DNA of 64,000 nucleotides from Pedosphaera parvula Ellin514 (GTDB lineage: Bacteria > Verrucomicrobiota > Verrucomicrobiia > Limisphaerales > Pedosphaeraceae). A model generated the notes under the pieces. That model ran no database searches, was not told the origin of the DNA, and was given only the letters and a program-made list of their open reading frames with translations. Location of the stretch: assembly GCF_000172555.1 (NCBI RefSeq), contig NZ_ABOX02000009.1:1-64000 (forward strand), written 5' to 3'. Of this stretch, positions 43,446 through 52,307 are shown one piece after another (the stretch's first letter is position 1; every line of letters starts with the position of its first letter). The position numbers and the translations under genes are program-made.

Positions 43446-46277
43446 ATGAAGCGATTTACGACTGCCCTAACAACCCTGTGTCTCCTGGCGTGTGTCTTGA
43501 CCATGAAGGCGGCGTCGCCACTTTATGAAAATGATGGCTCAGTTGTCGCCCCGCCACAGGTAATTCCGCAAATAGATGCTACAAATTTTGTAAATAAGGG
43601 GGTCATGAGCCTCAATTTTCAAGGGACAGGCCAAAATTTACAATACCTTGAAACCGCGGATACACTAAACTTTACCAATACTGGTTATATGATAGCCAAT
43701 ACTGGATTCAAGTTTGATACTTTTGCGGGAGGTCCGGGCGGCAATGGGAGTCGTCGGCAAGCCGCCAACTGGAACAATAGTGGAAACGTGTTTGCTGGAC
43801 CGACCAACTCCATAGTGACAGTTAGTTTCTTCCAGTTTTTATTCCAGCAGGAATCGGCGTTGCTTCAAGTATGGTCGACAAACATCGTTAACCAAGGGAC
43901 GGTAGGCTTGGCCTCTGACGGTCTCATCACGTTAACTGGGAAAAATATTGACCTGACGCGTGGCCATCTGGCAGGGGCTGGAAGTTTTGGATTCTATGAT
44001 AATTTTTGGGGAATTGGAACTGAAACGAATGGTAGCGATTTTTATGATACGGCCTTCGCTATCAGTAGCATTGAACCAGTGACCTTCCCACAGGGAAATT
44101 TTTTTGCTGAGGTTTTTGCCATTGCGCCGAATATCTACATCTGGACGAATCAATTTATTCTCGGCACGAATGTTCAGAATGTAATTCAGGCGGTTTTCGT
44201 TGATAGCACGGACACCAATGTAATTAGCAATGTGGCATTCGATACCTCTTTTGGAAATTTCTCCGTGCCAACGATTCAGATTCAGGCATTGGTAACAAAC
44301 TCCTTCGGCCAACAATTCACGAACGAGTTGTATATCCAGGACGGATTCGCGGTGATCGGTCGCAATCAGCGATTACTTAATGATGGTTTCTACGGCATTC
44401 CCCCAGTGTCGGTTAACACGTTCATGCCAAATAATTACGCTTACGCCACCGCATTCAATGGCTTTGATCAGTTGGATCCAAGCAATTCCGATTTGATCAC
44501 CACCCCGATCGATTATCAGGGTTCCAACCAATTTTCGATGTTTGAGCTCCAATTATCACCACTGAGTTCTCGTCCATTTCCTGAAGTGACCTATTCGACC
44601 ATCACCAACGTTCCTGGTCGCGTTGAGATTAACGCGCAAAGTGCTCTGAATCTGGAACGAACCCGCATTGACTCATTCAACTATGCGAGCATCTCATCAA
44701 CCAATCACTTTATTGGCAGTACCAATGCACAAATTGTAGTTCCATTTAGCAGTTTCAATTTGGGAAGTACCAACGGTAGCATGGTTATATCCAATCTACT
44801 TGCTCCAGTTCTGCCACGCTTGAATGGATTTGTAGATCTTTATAGCGCCAGATGGGTAACCACCAATGCGGCTGGAGAGACAAATTTGTGGTTTACAACG
44901 ATTGTCAATCCAAGCATTCAGCCTTATTTCCCAAGCACGATCAAGGATATGACGCTGCGCAGCACCAATTTAGTAATCGCTGACACACTAAACGTGACCA
45001 ACAACCTGCTGTTGGACACAGAGCGCCTCACTCTCAGCAGTAATGCGCCGGGAGCATTATCACTCAATGGAGTAATATTCTCTCAATCCACCAACATTGT
45101 TTGGTCAGGAAGTCTTCCGCGCTTGAATTATCTTACCAACAATGGAGAAATTGTGGTTCAAAACGCCATTTATTTCGCTGGCACACGGCACTCACCTTAC
45201 TTTGACACCGCTTTTGAAGAACCTTACCAAGCCATGGTTAACCACGGTGCGATCGGAGCCCAGGGCATTAGGGTATGGGCAAATTATTTTGAAACCACCG
45301 GTTCATCGATGATCTTTAATGATGCCTATTTCTTTAACTTTGGATCTGGTTCAATGGATGCGGTCTATGGTCCCTTGGAGATATATGCGGTTAATCGTGG
45401 ACTTTTTGCCAATGGCATTTTGGAAGCAGATCTTGCTGGGGTAACGTTAGGTGGCGGGGATTTGACCATCAGTAATATGACAATCTTGTCTGCCTTGGAT
45501 ATTACACTTCAGCCAACAAACTCCATTACGGATGGTGGAATCGTTGCTCTGAACACATGGCAACTTACGGGAGGCTTTAACTTGGTGACTAAACCACCGG
45601 TAGGAGATCTTTTGGGAACAACCGTGATTATCACGGTCACGAATTTCTTCGAGGAATCGAGAAGCTTCTGGGCAGGTGAAAATCGGGGTAATTCCAATTC
45701 GGGCTTTTTAAACAATGTCGCAGTTGGTCATTTAGTTCTGGATGGACAGGGTTTTGACACACTCTTCAGCTTTTATGGAATGGGTGATAATAATGCCATT
45801 TACATAGATCTTTTGGAGTTGGACAATTTCGCAACAAACAACGTCGGAGGTACTAATTTCACTTCGTTGAACATCAATAGCAACATGACCGTTTACTTTG
45901 CCGGTGCTTTGGCCGGCGGGGTGGATATATCCAGTGCGTTAAATGGAGCCAATGGTGGGCACTTGGTTTGGGTTCCAACCTTTACGGGCAAGATTAGTTC
46001 CAAAGTTATTACGCACGCTCCCCCGCAGACAGGTGGAAATCTGAATGCAGGAGTTAAAATGGAGAAGGCGGGCGTACAAAAGGCCATGATTTCCTGGCAG
46101 GCCGCAGCTCATTCAACCAACTATCTCTATTCCTGCACCAATCTGGTGAACCCGCAATGGACACTGTTGACGAACTTTGTTCAAGGTTCTGTAGGCAATG
46201 TATTCACCTTTGGAGACACGGCCAACACCAATGGCTCTGTTTATTACAAGATCCGTGTTGATCCTCCAAAACCGTAA
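43446..46277 (+). CDS. Very large secreted protein, Asn/Thr/Phe-rich, unknown family
   Basis: 943 residues with a signal peptide (TTLCLLACVLTMKAAS). The body is rich in Asn, Phe and Thr with repeated segments such as FTNTGYMIANTGFKF, LNLERTRIDSFNYASI and NITNVTLQP-like strands, compatible with a long beta-structure (perhaps a right-handed parallel fold). It ends YYKIRVDPPKP, like the tails of other secreted proteins here. No domain I can name. It follows its neighbour by 38 bases and is terminated by the hairpin at 46297. An adhesin or surface filament is a guess. Confidence 0.72.
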   Translation: MKRFTTALTTLCLLACVLTMKAASPLYENDGSVVAPPQVIPQIDATNFVNKGVMSLNFQGTGQNLQYLETADTLNFTNTGYMIANTGFKFDTFAGGPGGNGSRRQAANWNNSGNVFAGPTNSIVTVSFFQFLFQQESALLQVWSTNIVNQGTVGLASDGLITLTGKNIDLTRGHLAGAGSFGFYDNFWGIGTETNGSDFYDTAFAISSIEPVTFPQGNFFAEVFAIAPNIYIWTNQFILGTNVQNVIQAVFVDSTDTNVISNVAFDTSFGNFSVPTIQIQALVTNSFGQQFTNELYIQDGFAVIGRNQRLLNDGFYGIPPVSVNTFMPNNYAYATAFNGFDQLDPSNSDLITTPIDYQGSNQFSMFELQLSPLSSRPFPEVTYSTITNVPGRVEINAQSALNLERTRIDSFNYASISSTNHFIGSTNAQIVVPFSSFNLGSTNGSMVISNLLAPVLPRLNGFVDLYSARWVTTNAAGETNLWFTTIVNPSIQPYFPSTIKDMTLRSTNLVIADTLNVTNNLLLDTERLTLSSNAPGALSLNGVIFSQSTNIVWSGSLPRLNYLTNNGEIVVQNAIYFAGTRHSPYFDTAFEEPYQAMVNHGAIGAQGIRVWANYFETTGSSMIFNDAYFFNFGSGSMDAVYGPLEIYAVNRGLFANGILEADLAGVTLGGGDLTISNMTILSALDITLQPTNSITDGGIVALNTWQLTGGFNLVTKPPVGDLLGTTVIITVTNFFEESRSFWAGENRGNSNSGFLNNVAVGHLVLDGQGFDTLFSFYGMGDNNAIYIDLLELDNFATNNVGGTNFTSLNINSNMTVYFAGALAGGVDISSALNGANGGHLVWVPTFTGKISSKVITHAPPQTGGNLNAGVKMEKAGVQKAMISWQAAAHSTNYLYSCTNLVNPQWTLLTNFVQGSVGNVFTFGDTANTNGSVYYKIRVDPPKP

Positions 46278-46296
46278 CGACACATTTCAATGGCCT

Positions 46297-46330
46297 CGAA
46301 AGGTGCACCGGTTTCTGGTGCACCTTTTCG
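46297..46330 (+). terminator. Rho-independent terminator after the three secreted-protein genes
   Basis: A stem of AAAGGTGCACC (46299-46309) with GGTGCACCTTT (46317-46327), a seven-base loop, then further T bases. It lies 20 bases after the last secreted-protein stop. Confidence 0.82.
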
Positions 46331-46469
46331 TTTGTAGCAGGTCTACTTGAAGTTAGCCAACTTGAGTCCAGTCGCAAAGACAGAATGACAACGACTGTGG
46401 ACCGACAGCTGATTGAGTGCTTTTCATGTTCCATCTAAGGACTAATCTGCCGATGTTATTTACCACAAA

Positions 46470-47054
46470 ATGAAAGTTTACGGGCTAACGGGAGGAATTG
46501 GGATGGGCAAATCCACTTCCGATAAGTTGCTTCGGGATCGTGGCATCAGTGTGATTGATACTGACATAATCGCACGTCAGCTCGTGGAACCTGAAAAGCC
46601 TGCGTTGTCGGAGATTGTCGATGCTTTTGGCACTGGTATGATTGATGGTGAAGGACGGCTCAGGCGAGAGGAATTAGCCAGGTTGGTGTTCGAAGATCCA
46701 GGCTCGCGGCAGATGTTGGAGGATATCCTTCATCCCCGTATTCGTGCAGTTTGGACTGCGCAAGTGGAGGCATATCGGAAAGAGGGGCAAAGCTGCGTTG
46801 TCGTTGTGATTCCGCTCTTGTTCGAAACGAATGCCGCTCCATCTTTCGACGCGATCATATGTGTTGCCTGTTCCGCCACCACCCAGTTTGAGCGCCTCCT
46901 ACAACGTGGGTGGAACCCCGAACATGTTGAAAAACGTATCCGTGCGCAGTGGCCAGTGGATAAAAAGATGAATCAGGCGGATTATGTGGTTTGGACAGAA
47001 GGGGACTTGGAGATTCATGCCAAACAGCTCGCCCGTATTTTTCCGTTGCATTAA
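46470..47054 (+). CDS. coaE: Dephospho-CoA kinase
   Basis: 194 residues: P-loop GGIGMGKST (8-16), IDTDIIARQLVEP (about 29-41), LEDILHPRIRAVW (about 87-99) and VVVIPLLFETNAAPSFDAIICVACSATTQFERLLQRG (about 111-147). This is the standard CoaE layout and length. It phosphorylates dephospho-CoA to coenzyme A, the last step of the pathway. It is followed by glgB after about 80 bases. Confidence 0.94.
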   Translation: MKVYGLTGGIGMGKSTSDKLLRDRGISVIDTDIIARQLVEPEKPALSEIVDAFGTGMIDGEGRLRREELARLVFEDPGSRQMLEDILHPRIRAVWTAQVEAYRKEGQSCVVVVIPLLFETNAAPSFDAIICVACSATTQFERLLQRGWNPEHVEKRIRAQWPVDKKMNQADYVVWTEGDLEIHAKQLARIFPLH

Positions 47055-47137
47055 CTCACAAGGAATTACGAGCGTCGGAAAAGACCTCAAAAAAAGTGCC
47101 TCGTGTTTTGCTGGACTTCATGTAAATTGCTGACGAC

Positions 47138-49333
47138 ATGCTTCTTACTAGGGACGAATTAGAGAGTTTAATCCACGCGCGGCATCGCTCGCCTCATCAA
47201 CTTTTGGGGATGCATCCGCTGGGTGACGGGTCTGGGGTGGTGGTGAGGGCTTTTCTGCCGAATGCAGCCAAGGTGCGGATTGAACCCACCCACGAGAAGA
47301 ATAAGCCAAGTTTTGAATTGCAGCAGCTGGATCCGGCGGGTTTGTATGAAGGGACCACCAAAGGAGCCAAGCATGTTTATGCTTACGACCTGGTGATCAC
47401 TGATTATCAAGGAGGAGTCCGGCGTACCCGCGATCCCTATTCGTTCCTGCCCACCGTTGGCGAATCAGACCTGTATTTGTTCGGGAAAGGAGATGAACGC
47501 CGTATCTACGAGAAATTGGGAGCGCAATTGCGGACAGTGGACGGCGTTCACGGAACGAGCTTTGCAGTTTGGGCGCCAAATGCACAACGGGTGAGTGTCG
47601 TTGGTGATTTCAACGGATGGGATGGACGTTATTATCCCATGCGGCTCTTAGGGGCTTCCGGAGTTTGGGAATTGTTTGTTCCCGGGGTGGGGGAAGGCGC
47701 CCATTACAAATATGAAATTCAAAATATTCACGGTCAGGTAGTTTTAAAGGCCGATCCATATGGATTCTTTTTTGAATCGGCCCCAAAGAATGCATCCATT
47801 GTTTGGAACAACAAAAAGTTTAAATGGACCGATGGCGAATGGTTGAAGAAACGCAGGGAACAGAATGTGTTGCGTGCACCGATGAGCATTTACGAAGTGC
47901 ACATAGGTTCCTGGAAAAAGAAATCGGTCGCCGAGTCATTTAGTTATCGCGAATTGGCCGGAATGCTTGTTTCTTACGTGAAGCAGATGGGATTTACACA
48001 CGTGGAATTCCTACCCGTTTCAGAGCATGCATATTATCCATCCTGGGGTTATCAGGTAACCGGATTTTATTCGCCGACCGCGCGGTTCGGCACTCCTGAT
48101 GATTTTCAATATCTGGTCAATGCACTGCATGAGGCTGGTATCGGGGTTTTAGTAGATTGGGTTCCTGCTCATTTTCCGCGCGACGAATGGGCTCTGGCCA
48201 AATTTGATGGCACAGCCCTATATGAGCATCAAGATCCACGTCAGGGGGCACATCAAGACTGGGGGACTCTCATCTTTAACTATGGCCGTCACGAAGTGTG
48301 CAACTTCCTGACAGCTAACGCCCTGTTTTGGTGTGAACGATTCCACATCGACGGGTTGCGCGTGGATGCCGTAGCCTCGATGCTTTATCTCGATTATTCC
48401 CGCAAGGAGGGAGAGTGGGTTCCAAATCAGTTTGGCGGGCGTGAGAATTTGGACGCTGTGGAATTCCTGCGAAAGTTCAATTATCTCACCCATACCGAGT
48501 GTCCCGGCGTGGTGACCATTGCTGAGGAATCAACCGCGTGGCCATTAGTAACCCGGCCGCCTTACCTCGGCGGCCTGGGCTTTTCTCTGAAGTGGAACAT
48601 GGGCTGGATGCATGACACATTAAATTATTTCATGCGTGATCCGATTCATCGCAAATACCATCAGAACGATCTCACCTTTGCGATGCTTTACCACTTCAAC
48701 GAAAACTTTGTTCTGCCGTTGTCGCATGACGAAGTCGTTCATGGAAAAGGATCACTTTTAGGCCGTATGCCCGGAGACGATTGGCAAAAATTTGCGAATT
48801 TGCGTGTGCTCCTCGGCTATCAGTGGACGTTCCCCGGCAAGCCGCTGCTCTTCATGGGGTGCGAGTTCGGCCAACGTGCGGAATGGAATGCAAATAGCGG
48901 ACTTGATTGGTGGCTCCTTGGCGCAGGACCGTTTCACGCAGGCCTGCAACGTTTTGTAGAGGATCTCAACAAGCTTTATGTTGCCGAGGCGGGATTGTGG
49001 GAATCTGATTATGACGTTAGTGGGTTTTATTGGATCGACTGCACAGATCAGAATAACAGCATAATGTCCTTTGTCCGGCAGAACCAGAGTCGCACGAGTG
49101 AATTGGTGGTCATCATGAACCTCACTCCCGTTCCGCGGCCCAGTTATCGAATCGGGTTGCCTCGCGGCGGAGTGTGGCGTGAGGTGTTAAATAGCGACGC
49201 GTCTATTTATGGGGGCAGTAACATGGGAAATCTGGGAGGTGTAAGTGCAGAGGATTACCAGGTGCACGGCCAGCCCCACTCCGCGGAATTTGTCCTCCCA
49301 CCAATGAGTATTCTGGTGTTTAAATCTGGTTAG
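47138..49333 (+). CDS. glgB: 1,4-alpha-glucan branching enzyme
   Basis: 731 residues, full length for GlgB. It has the N-terminal carbohydrate-binding modules (ending about 220; SFAVWAPNAQRVSVVGDFNGWDGRYYPM), a GH13 barrel and a C-terminal beta domain. The catalytic residues fall at Asp410 (DGLRVDAVASMLYLDYSRKEGEW), Glu463 (TIAEEST) and Asp531 (LSHDEVVHGKGS), matching E. coli Asp405, Glu458 and Asp526. It makes alpha-1,6 branches in glycogen. No other glycogen gene lies in this window. Confidence 0.96.
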   Translation: MLLTRDELESLIHARHRSPHQLLGMHPLGDGSGVVVRAFLPNAAKVRIEPTHEKNKPSFELQQLDPAGLYEGTTKGAKHVYAYDLVITDYQGGVRRTRDPYSFLPTVGESDLYLFGKGDERRIYEKLGAQLRTVDGVHGTSFAVWAPNAQRVSVVGDFNGWDGRYYPMRLLGASGVWELFVPGVGEGAHYKYEIQNIHGQVVLKADPYGFFFESAPKNASIVWNNKKFKWTDGEWLKKRREQNVLRAPMSIYEVHIGSWKKKSVAESFSYRELAGMLVSYVKQMGFTHVEFLPVSEHAYYPSWGYQVTGFYSPTARFGTPDDFQYLVNALHEAGIGVLVDWVPAHFPRDEWALAKFDGTALYEHQDPRQGAHQDWGTLIFNYGRHEVCNFLTANALFWCERFHIDGLRVDAVASMLYLDYSRKEGEWVPNQFGGRENLDAVEFLRKFNYLTHTECPGVVTIAEESTAWPLVTRPPYLGGLGFSLKWNMGWMHDTLNYFMRDPIHRKYHQNDLTFAMLYHFNENFVLPLSHDEVVHGKGSLLGRMPGDDWQKFANLRVLLGYQWTFPGKPLLFMGCEFGQRAEWNANSGLDWWLLGAGPFHAGLQRFVEDLNKLYVAEAGLWESDYDVSGFYWIDCTDQNNSIMSFVRQNQSRTSELVVIMNLTPVPRPSYRIGLPRGGVWREVLNSDASIYGGSNMGNLGGVSAEDYQVHGQPHSAEFVLPPMSILVFKSG

Positions 49334-49354
49334 AAACAGCTGGTCAAAAGTAAA

Positions 49355-50068
49355 TCAACACTTGAAAGCGACAGAGTGTATCCCTGCATGTCGGGACAGC
49401 ATGGCGGTAAGTTTTTGGCCCAAACTGAATTCCTCGGGCTTTTTCAGTCTTAGCTCGCAGGAAACTGTTTTTGATCGCTTCACAAAATCATAATATAGAT
49501 CCATCGATCTTATGACGGTTCCCAATGAGGAAAGAATCTCCTTGAGATCTTGTTCTGACATGGTGGTTAAATCCATCGTAATAGTGAGCCTTGCATAAAG
49601 GTTTTGACTGATTCGCGCCTCGACCCGTGGGAGCAGTAATAAAATTGCGAGGACTGCGATAAGTCCCACTGTGCCCGCGAAAAACAGACCTGCTCCAAAG
49701 CAGAGGCCAAGCATAGTCGAAATCCAAAGTGTGGCGGCCGTAGTAATTCCGCGCACGTGATTATCGTTTCGAATGATTGTTCCCGCTCCGAGGAACCCCA
49801 TGCCAGTCAGCACACCGGCTGCAAGGCGCATCGGGTCGGGGCGCCATGAACTGCTTGTAGTCACGGTATCGGCAAAGGCAACCTGGGAGATAACCATGGC
49901 TAAAGCCGCGGCCGCACAAACCATGGTGGTGGTTCGGAAGCCGGCGGGACGTCCGTGATGTTCGCGCTCGGAACCTATCAACATGCCGGCGATCATTGCC
50001 ACTCCCAACCGGACCACGACTTCGGTGTGAGAGGGTATCGCTGTGAATTCTACCAGAAAAGCGTCCAT
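49355..50068 (-). CDS. MgtC/SapB family membrane protein
   Basis: 237 residues from the ATG at 50068; the frame is open further but this start matches the family. It has N-terminal helices with LGVAMIAGMLIGSEREHHGRPAGFRTTTMVCAAAALAMVIS (about 20-60), AAGVLTGMGFLGAGTIIRNDNHVRGITTAATLWISTMLGLCFGAG (about 79-123), both MgtC/SapB signatures, and a C-terminal soluble domain. MgtC proteins are linked to low-magnesium growth and inhibition of the F-type ATPase; no Mg-sensing leader was found upstream. Confidence 0.9.
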   Translation of the reverse strand: MDAFLVEFTAIPSHTEVVVRLGVAMIAGMLIGSEREHHGRPAGFRTTTMVCAAAALAMVISQVAFADTVTTSSSWRPDPMRLAAGVLTGMGFLGAGTIIRNDNHVRGITTAATLWISTMLGLCFGAGLFFAGTVGLIAVLAILLLLPRVEARISQNLYARLTITMDLTTMSEQDLKEILSSLGTVIRSMDLYYDFVKRSKTVSCELRLKKPEEFSLGQKLTAMLSRHAGIHSVAFKC

Positions 50069-50170
50069 TGACCTTGTTTTTAGTGAAGGCTGTTTGGTTT
50101 TGAGCCTGTCAGATTTTACTTCTGAAACTTTCGTTTGTAAAAGGAGGAGATCGCCGGTGGATGGAACCAA

Positions 50171-50509
50171 ATAGATCGGCTACGGCAAGCCGCATGGAAA
50201 ATACAACTGAACTGAAGAATGTGCGCCTAATGCGCCACGTTTTTACGCGGATGGAAGACGGGCCTTTTCACCTTCACCATGATAAAGAAGATGGAGAGCA
50301 CCACAAAATCTCTTGTAAGGCAGATACGTAGTTTCTGCATACCAGATGGGTAGCAGGGGCTATACCAACTCATAAAAGCCCATTGTTATTGAATGTTTTG
50401 CCGGTTTCTGGAGTGAAAAGTTCAAATACGGCCTGAATTTGATATTTTTGGTGGCTACCTGTCTTCTGAATTCCAGCTTGTGTCCAAATGTGATACACTG
50501 CGAACCAAC
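50171..50509. other. Intergenic stretch with nothing recognised
   Basis: About 340 bases upstream of the MgtC-like gene and downstream of the secreted hypothetical. I see no gene, terminator hairpin with a T-run, or known regulatory motif. Confidence 0.5.
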
Positions 50510-51202
50510 TTAATCCTTGGGGTAATGGTCGATTGTTGGAAGTTTCCGCACCCGGACGTCTGCTTCAAAGATCACAAGGTTGCGTTTGACTATAAACCTC
50601 GTCTTGCCGGCCATTGATATGGCTTGCAAGGTCTCCCAGCCATTCAGATTCCAAGCCGCAAAGCTGTGCCTATAAAAGTGCCATGAATCGCGAGAGTACA
50701 ATTCGGGAACGAATTTCAACCCTAATTTTTGCTTCAGAATCGGGAGCAAATAATCCCAATCCTTGTCGTAGTATAAGGCGTGCGGCACAAACATTTCCTG
50801 CCTCAACTGCTTCAAGGTGGAATCATTCTTGATCTGATATAATGGTTCGAGTGGATCTTCGTCCGAATGCAAGAGAAGAAAAGGGGGCAGGAAAGTGGCT
50901 CGAACGAGAGTTTGATTGGTCAAGGCATTCACTGCGTCCAGTAAAGTGGGGGAGGCATTGGTCAGATTGGCCTTTGCACGACGAAACATGTAAAACTCGT
51001 CCGTCGCACCGGGCATAAAAATGAGAGCTTTTACCGTGGCATTTGACTGAAAGGAATTGAGCATCACTTGCACGCAATTGGTCCGGTTCAGTTGCGTGGT
51101 ATCGGTGCTCAAAGGCATGCGACTCAAGGCGTCCTGCCAACTCTCGGCAACTCCGCGTAATGAAGGAAGAATGAACAGCAGTAAGACGAGAAATTTGTGC
51201 AT
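50510..51202 (-). CDS. Secreted protein of unknown family
   Basis: 230 residues from the ATG at 51202, which gives a clean signal peptide (MHKFLVLLLFILPSLRGVAES). The mature part (SRMPLSTDTTQLNRTNCVQVMLNSFQ, VKALIFMPGATDEFYMFRRAKANLTN, FLPPFLLLHSDEDPLEPLYQ, FVPELYSRDSWHFYRHSFAAWNLNGWETLQAI) matches no family I recognise. Its start lies two bases before the hscB stop, so it is probably the last gene of the purB-iscA-hscB transcript. Function unknown. Confidence 0.65.
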   Translation of the reverse strand: MHKFLVLLLFILPSLRGVAESWQDALSRMPLSTDTTQLNRTNCVQVMLNSFQSNATVKALIFMPGATDEFYMFRRAKANLTNASPTLLDAVNALTNQTLVRATFLPPFLLLHSDEDPLEPLYQIKNDSTLKQLRQEMFVPHALYYDKDWDYLLPILKQKLGLKFVPELYSRDSWHFYRHSFAAWNLNGWETLQAISMAGKTRFIVKRNLVIFEADVRVRKLPTIDHYPKD

Positions 51203-51204
51203 GA

Positions 51205-51807
51205 TCAAAAGGAGAGCTGTACGACCCGCTCCTGAATCTGCTCTGACCAACGGGCAAAATAACTTAACAGTCGGTAAACCTCTTCGAGACGTCCAAGCAA
51301 CTGCTGACGCTCAGCCTCGGCTGTTCCCCAAAGGGTATTCATCGATTGAATTTCTTCAATGAGAGTATCCCGACGGGCATTAATTTTCCTTTGGAGCGAA
51401 TTCAATTTATCGGTCCACTCCTGAGCGCGTTCAAACAATTGAACCTTTAGCATCGGGGAGGTGATCTTTTCCTTTTCAGTAATGAAGGCATCGACCTGTT
51501 TGCAGAGTTGGCCAATTTCGAAAAACTCCTCCATCATTCCAGGCGGAATGCGTTGAATGTCCTTCGGTTTTGTACCGACTTCCAGCTCCAAAAGATGTTG
51601 CAACCTGTCCTTTGGCTCGCGCAGGCAGTTGTAGGCCGCGTTCAGTTCAGAGTATTGCTGGTTGGCGGCCAATTTATCCTTCTGAGGAGCATTATGGACG
51701 CGGTCAGGATGGACTTTGGACGAGAGGACGATAAATCTCTGCTTTAGAATATCCGGGTCCAGCCAAGGTTGGCGCGGCTCATTCAATAACGCAAAATTAT
51801 CGGTCAT
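51205..51807 (-). CDS. hscB: Fe-S assembly co-chaperone HscB
   Basis: 200 residues: an N-terminal J domain with the HPD motif at 33-35 (LSSKVHPDRVHNAPQKDKLAANQQYSELNAAYNCLREPKDRLQHLLELE) and a helical HscB C-domain (GMMEEFFEIGQLCKQVDAFITEKEK, then FERAQEWTDKLNSLQRKI). HscB brings the scaffold IscU to the chaperone HscA for Fe-S cluster transfer. It lies 50 bases after the IscA-type gene; hscA and iscU are not in the window. Confidence 0.92.
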   Translation of the reverse strand: MTDNFALLNEPRQPWLDPDILKQRFIVLSSKVHPDRVHNAPQKDKLAANQQYSELNAAYNCLREPKDRLQHLLELEVGTKPKDIQRIPPGMMEEFFEIGQLCKQVDAFITEKEKITSPMLKVQLFERAQEWTDKLNSLQRKINARRDTLIEEIQSMNTLWGTAEAERQQLLGRLEEVYRLLSYFARWSEQIQERVVQLSF

Positions 51808-51857
51808 GAAGAAATGGGAGATTGCCTCCGGGCTAAAGTCAGCGCAGCAGAACGCCT

Positions 51858-52244
51858 TTAAGCACTGAAACTCTCACCACATGAACAACTCGTGGCTGCG
51901 TTCGGGTTCTTCACTTTAAACCCGCCTTCCTGCAGGGCGTCCAGATAATCCAGTTCACTGCCTGTGACATAGAGTGCGCTCTTAGGATCTACCACAACCT
52001 TAATGCCGCTGGATTCAACCAGAATATCGCGGTTCGCGGGACCGTCCTGCAAATCCATTTTATATTGCAGGCCGGAGCATCCGCCACCAACCACAGCGAC
52101 GCGCAACACTCCCTGCGCGCGACCTTGTTTGGTGAGCAATGAACTCACTTTTTTCGCCGCACTCTCAGTGACCTTGATCAGTCGTTCATCTCCCACGCGG
52201 AAAGCCGGCGCTGAGGTGGTCTTATTGGATGTTGCTGCAATCAT
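51858..52244 (-). CDS. IscA/ErpA-type iron-sulfur carrier
   Basis: 128 residues from the ATG at 52244; earlier frame residues look unrelated to the family. The carrier cysteines are Cys56 (GGGCSGLQY), Cys120 and Cys122 (SCSCGESF), with DPKSALYVTGSELDYLDALQEGGFKVKNPNA between them, as in the A-type carriers that pass Fe-S clusters to apoproteins. IscA, ErpA and SufA cannot be told apart from sequence alone. It sits between purB and hscB on the same strand. Confidence 0.9.
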   Translation of the reverse strand: MIAATSNKTTSAPAFRVGDERLIKVTESAAKKVSSLLTKQGRAQGVLRVAVVGGGCSGLQYKMDLQDGPANRDILVESSGIKVVVDPKSALYVTGSELDYLDALQEGGFKVKNPNAATSCSCGESFSA

Positions 52245-52307
52245 ATTTTCAACCGTAATGAAACTATCTTGCGTCAAGTATGCCGTCAACCGTGATACAA
52301 TACCACG

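Noticed and set aside
39317-46277. PEP-CTERM-type sorting signals in the large secreted proteins
   Set aside because: Their C-termini end in YKVSRLRY, an Ig strand and YYKIRVDPPKP; none shows the short motif, hydrophobic helix and basic end of an exosortase signal.
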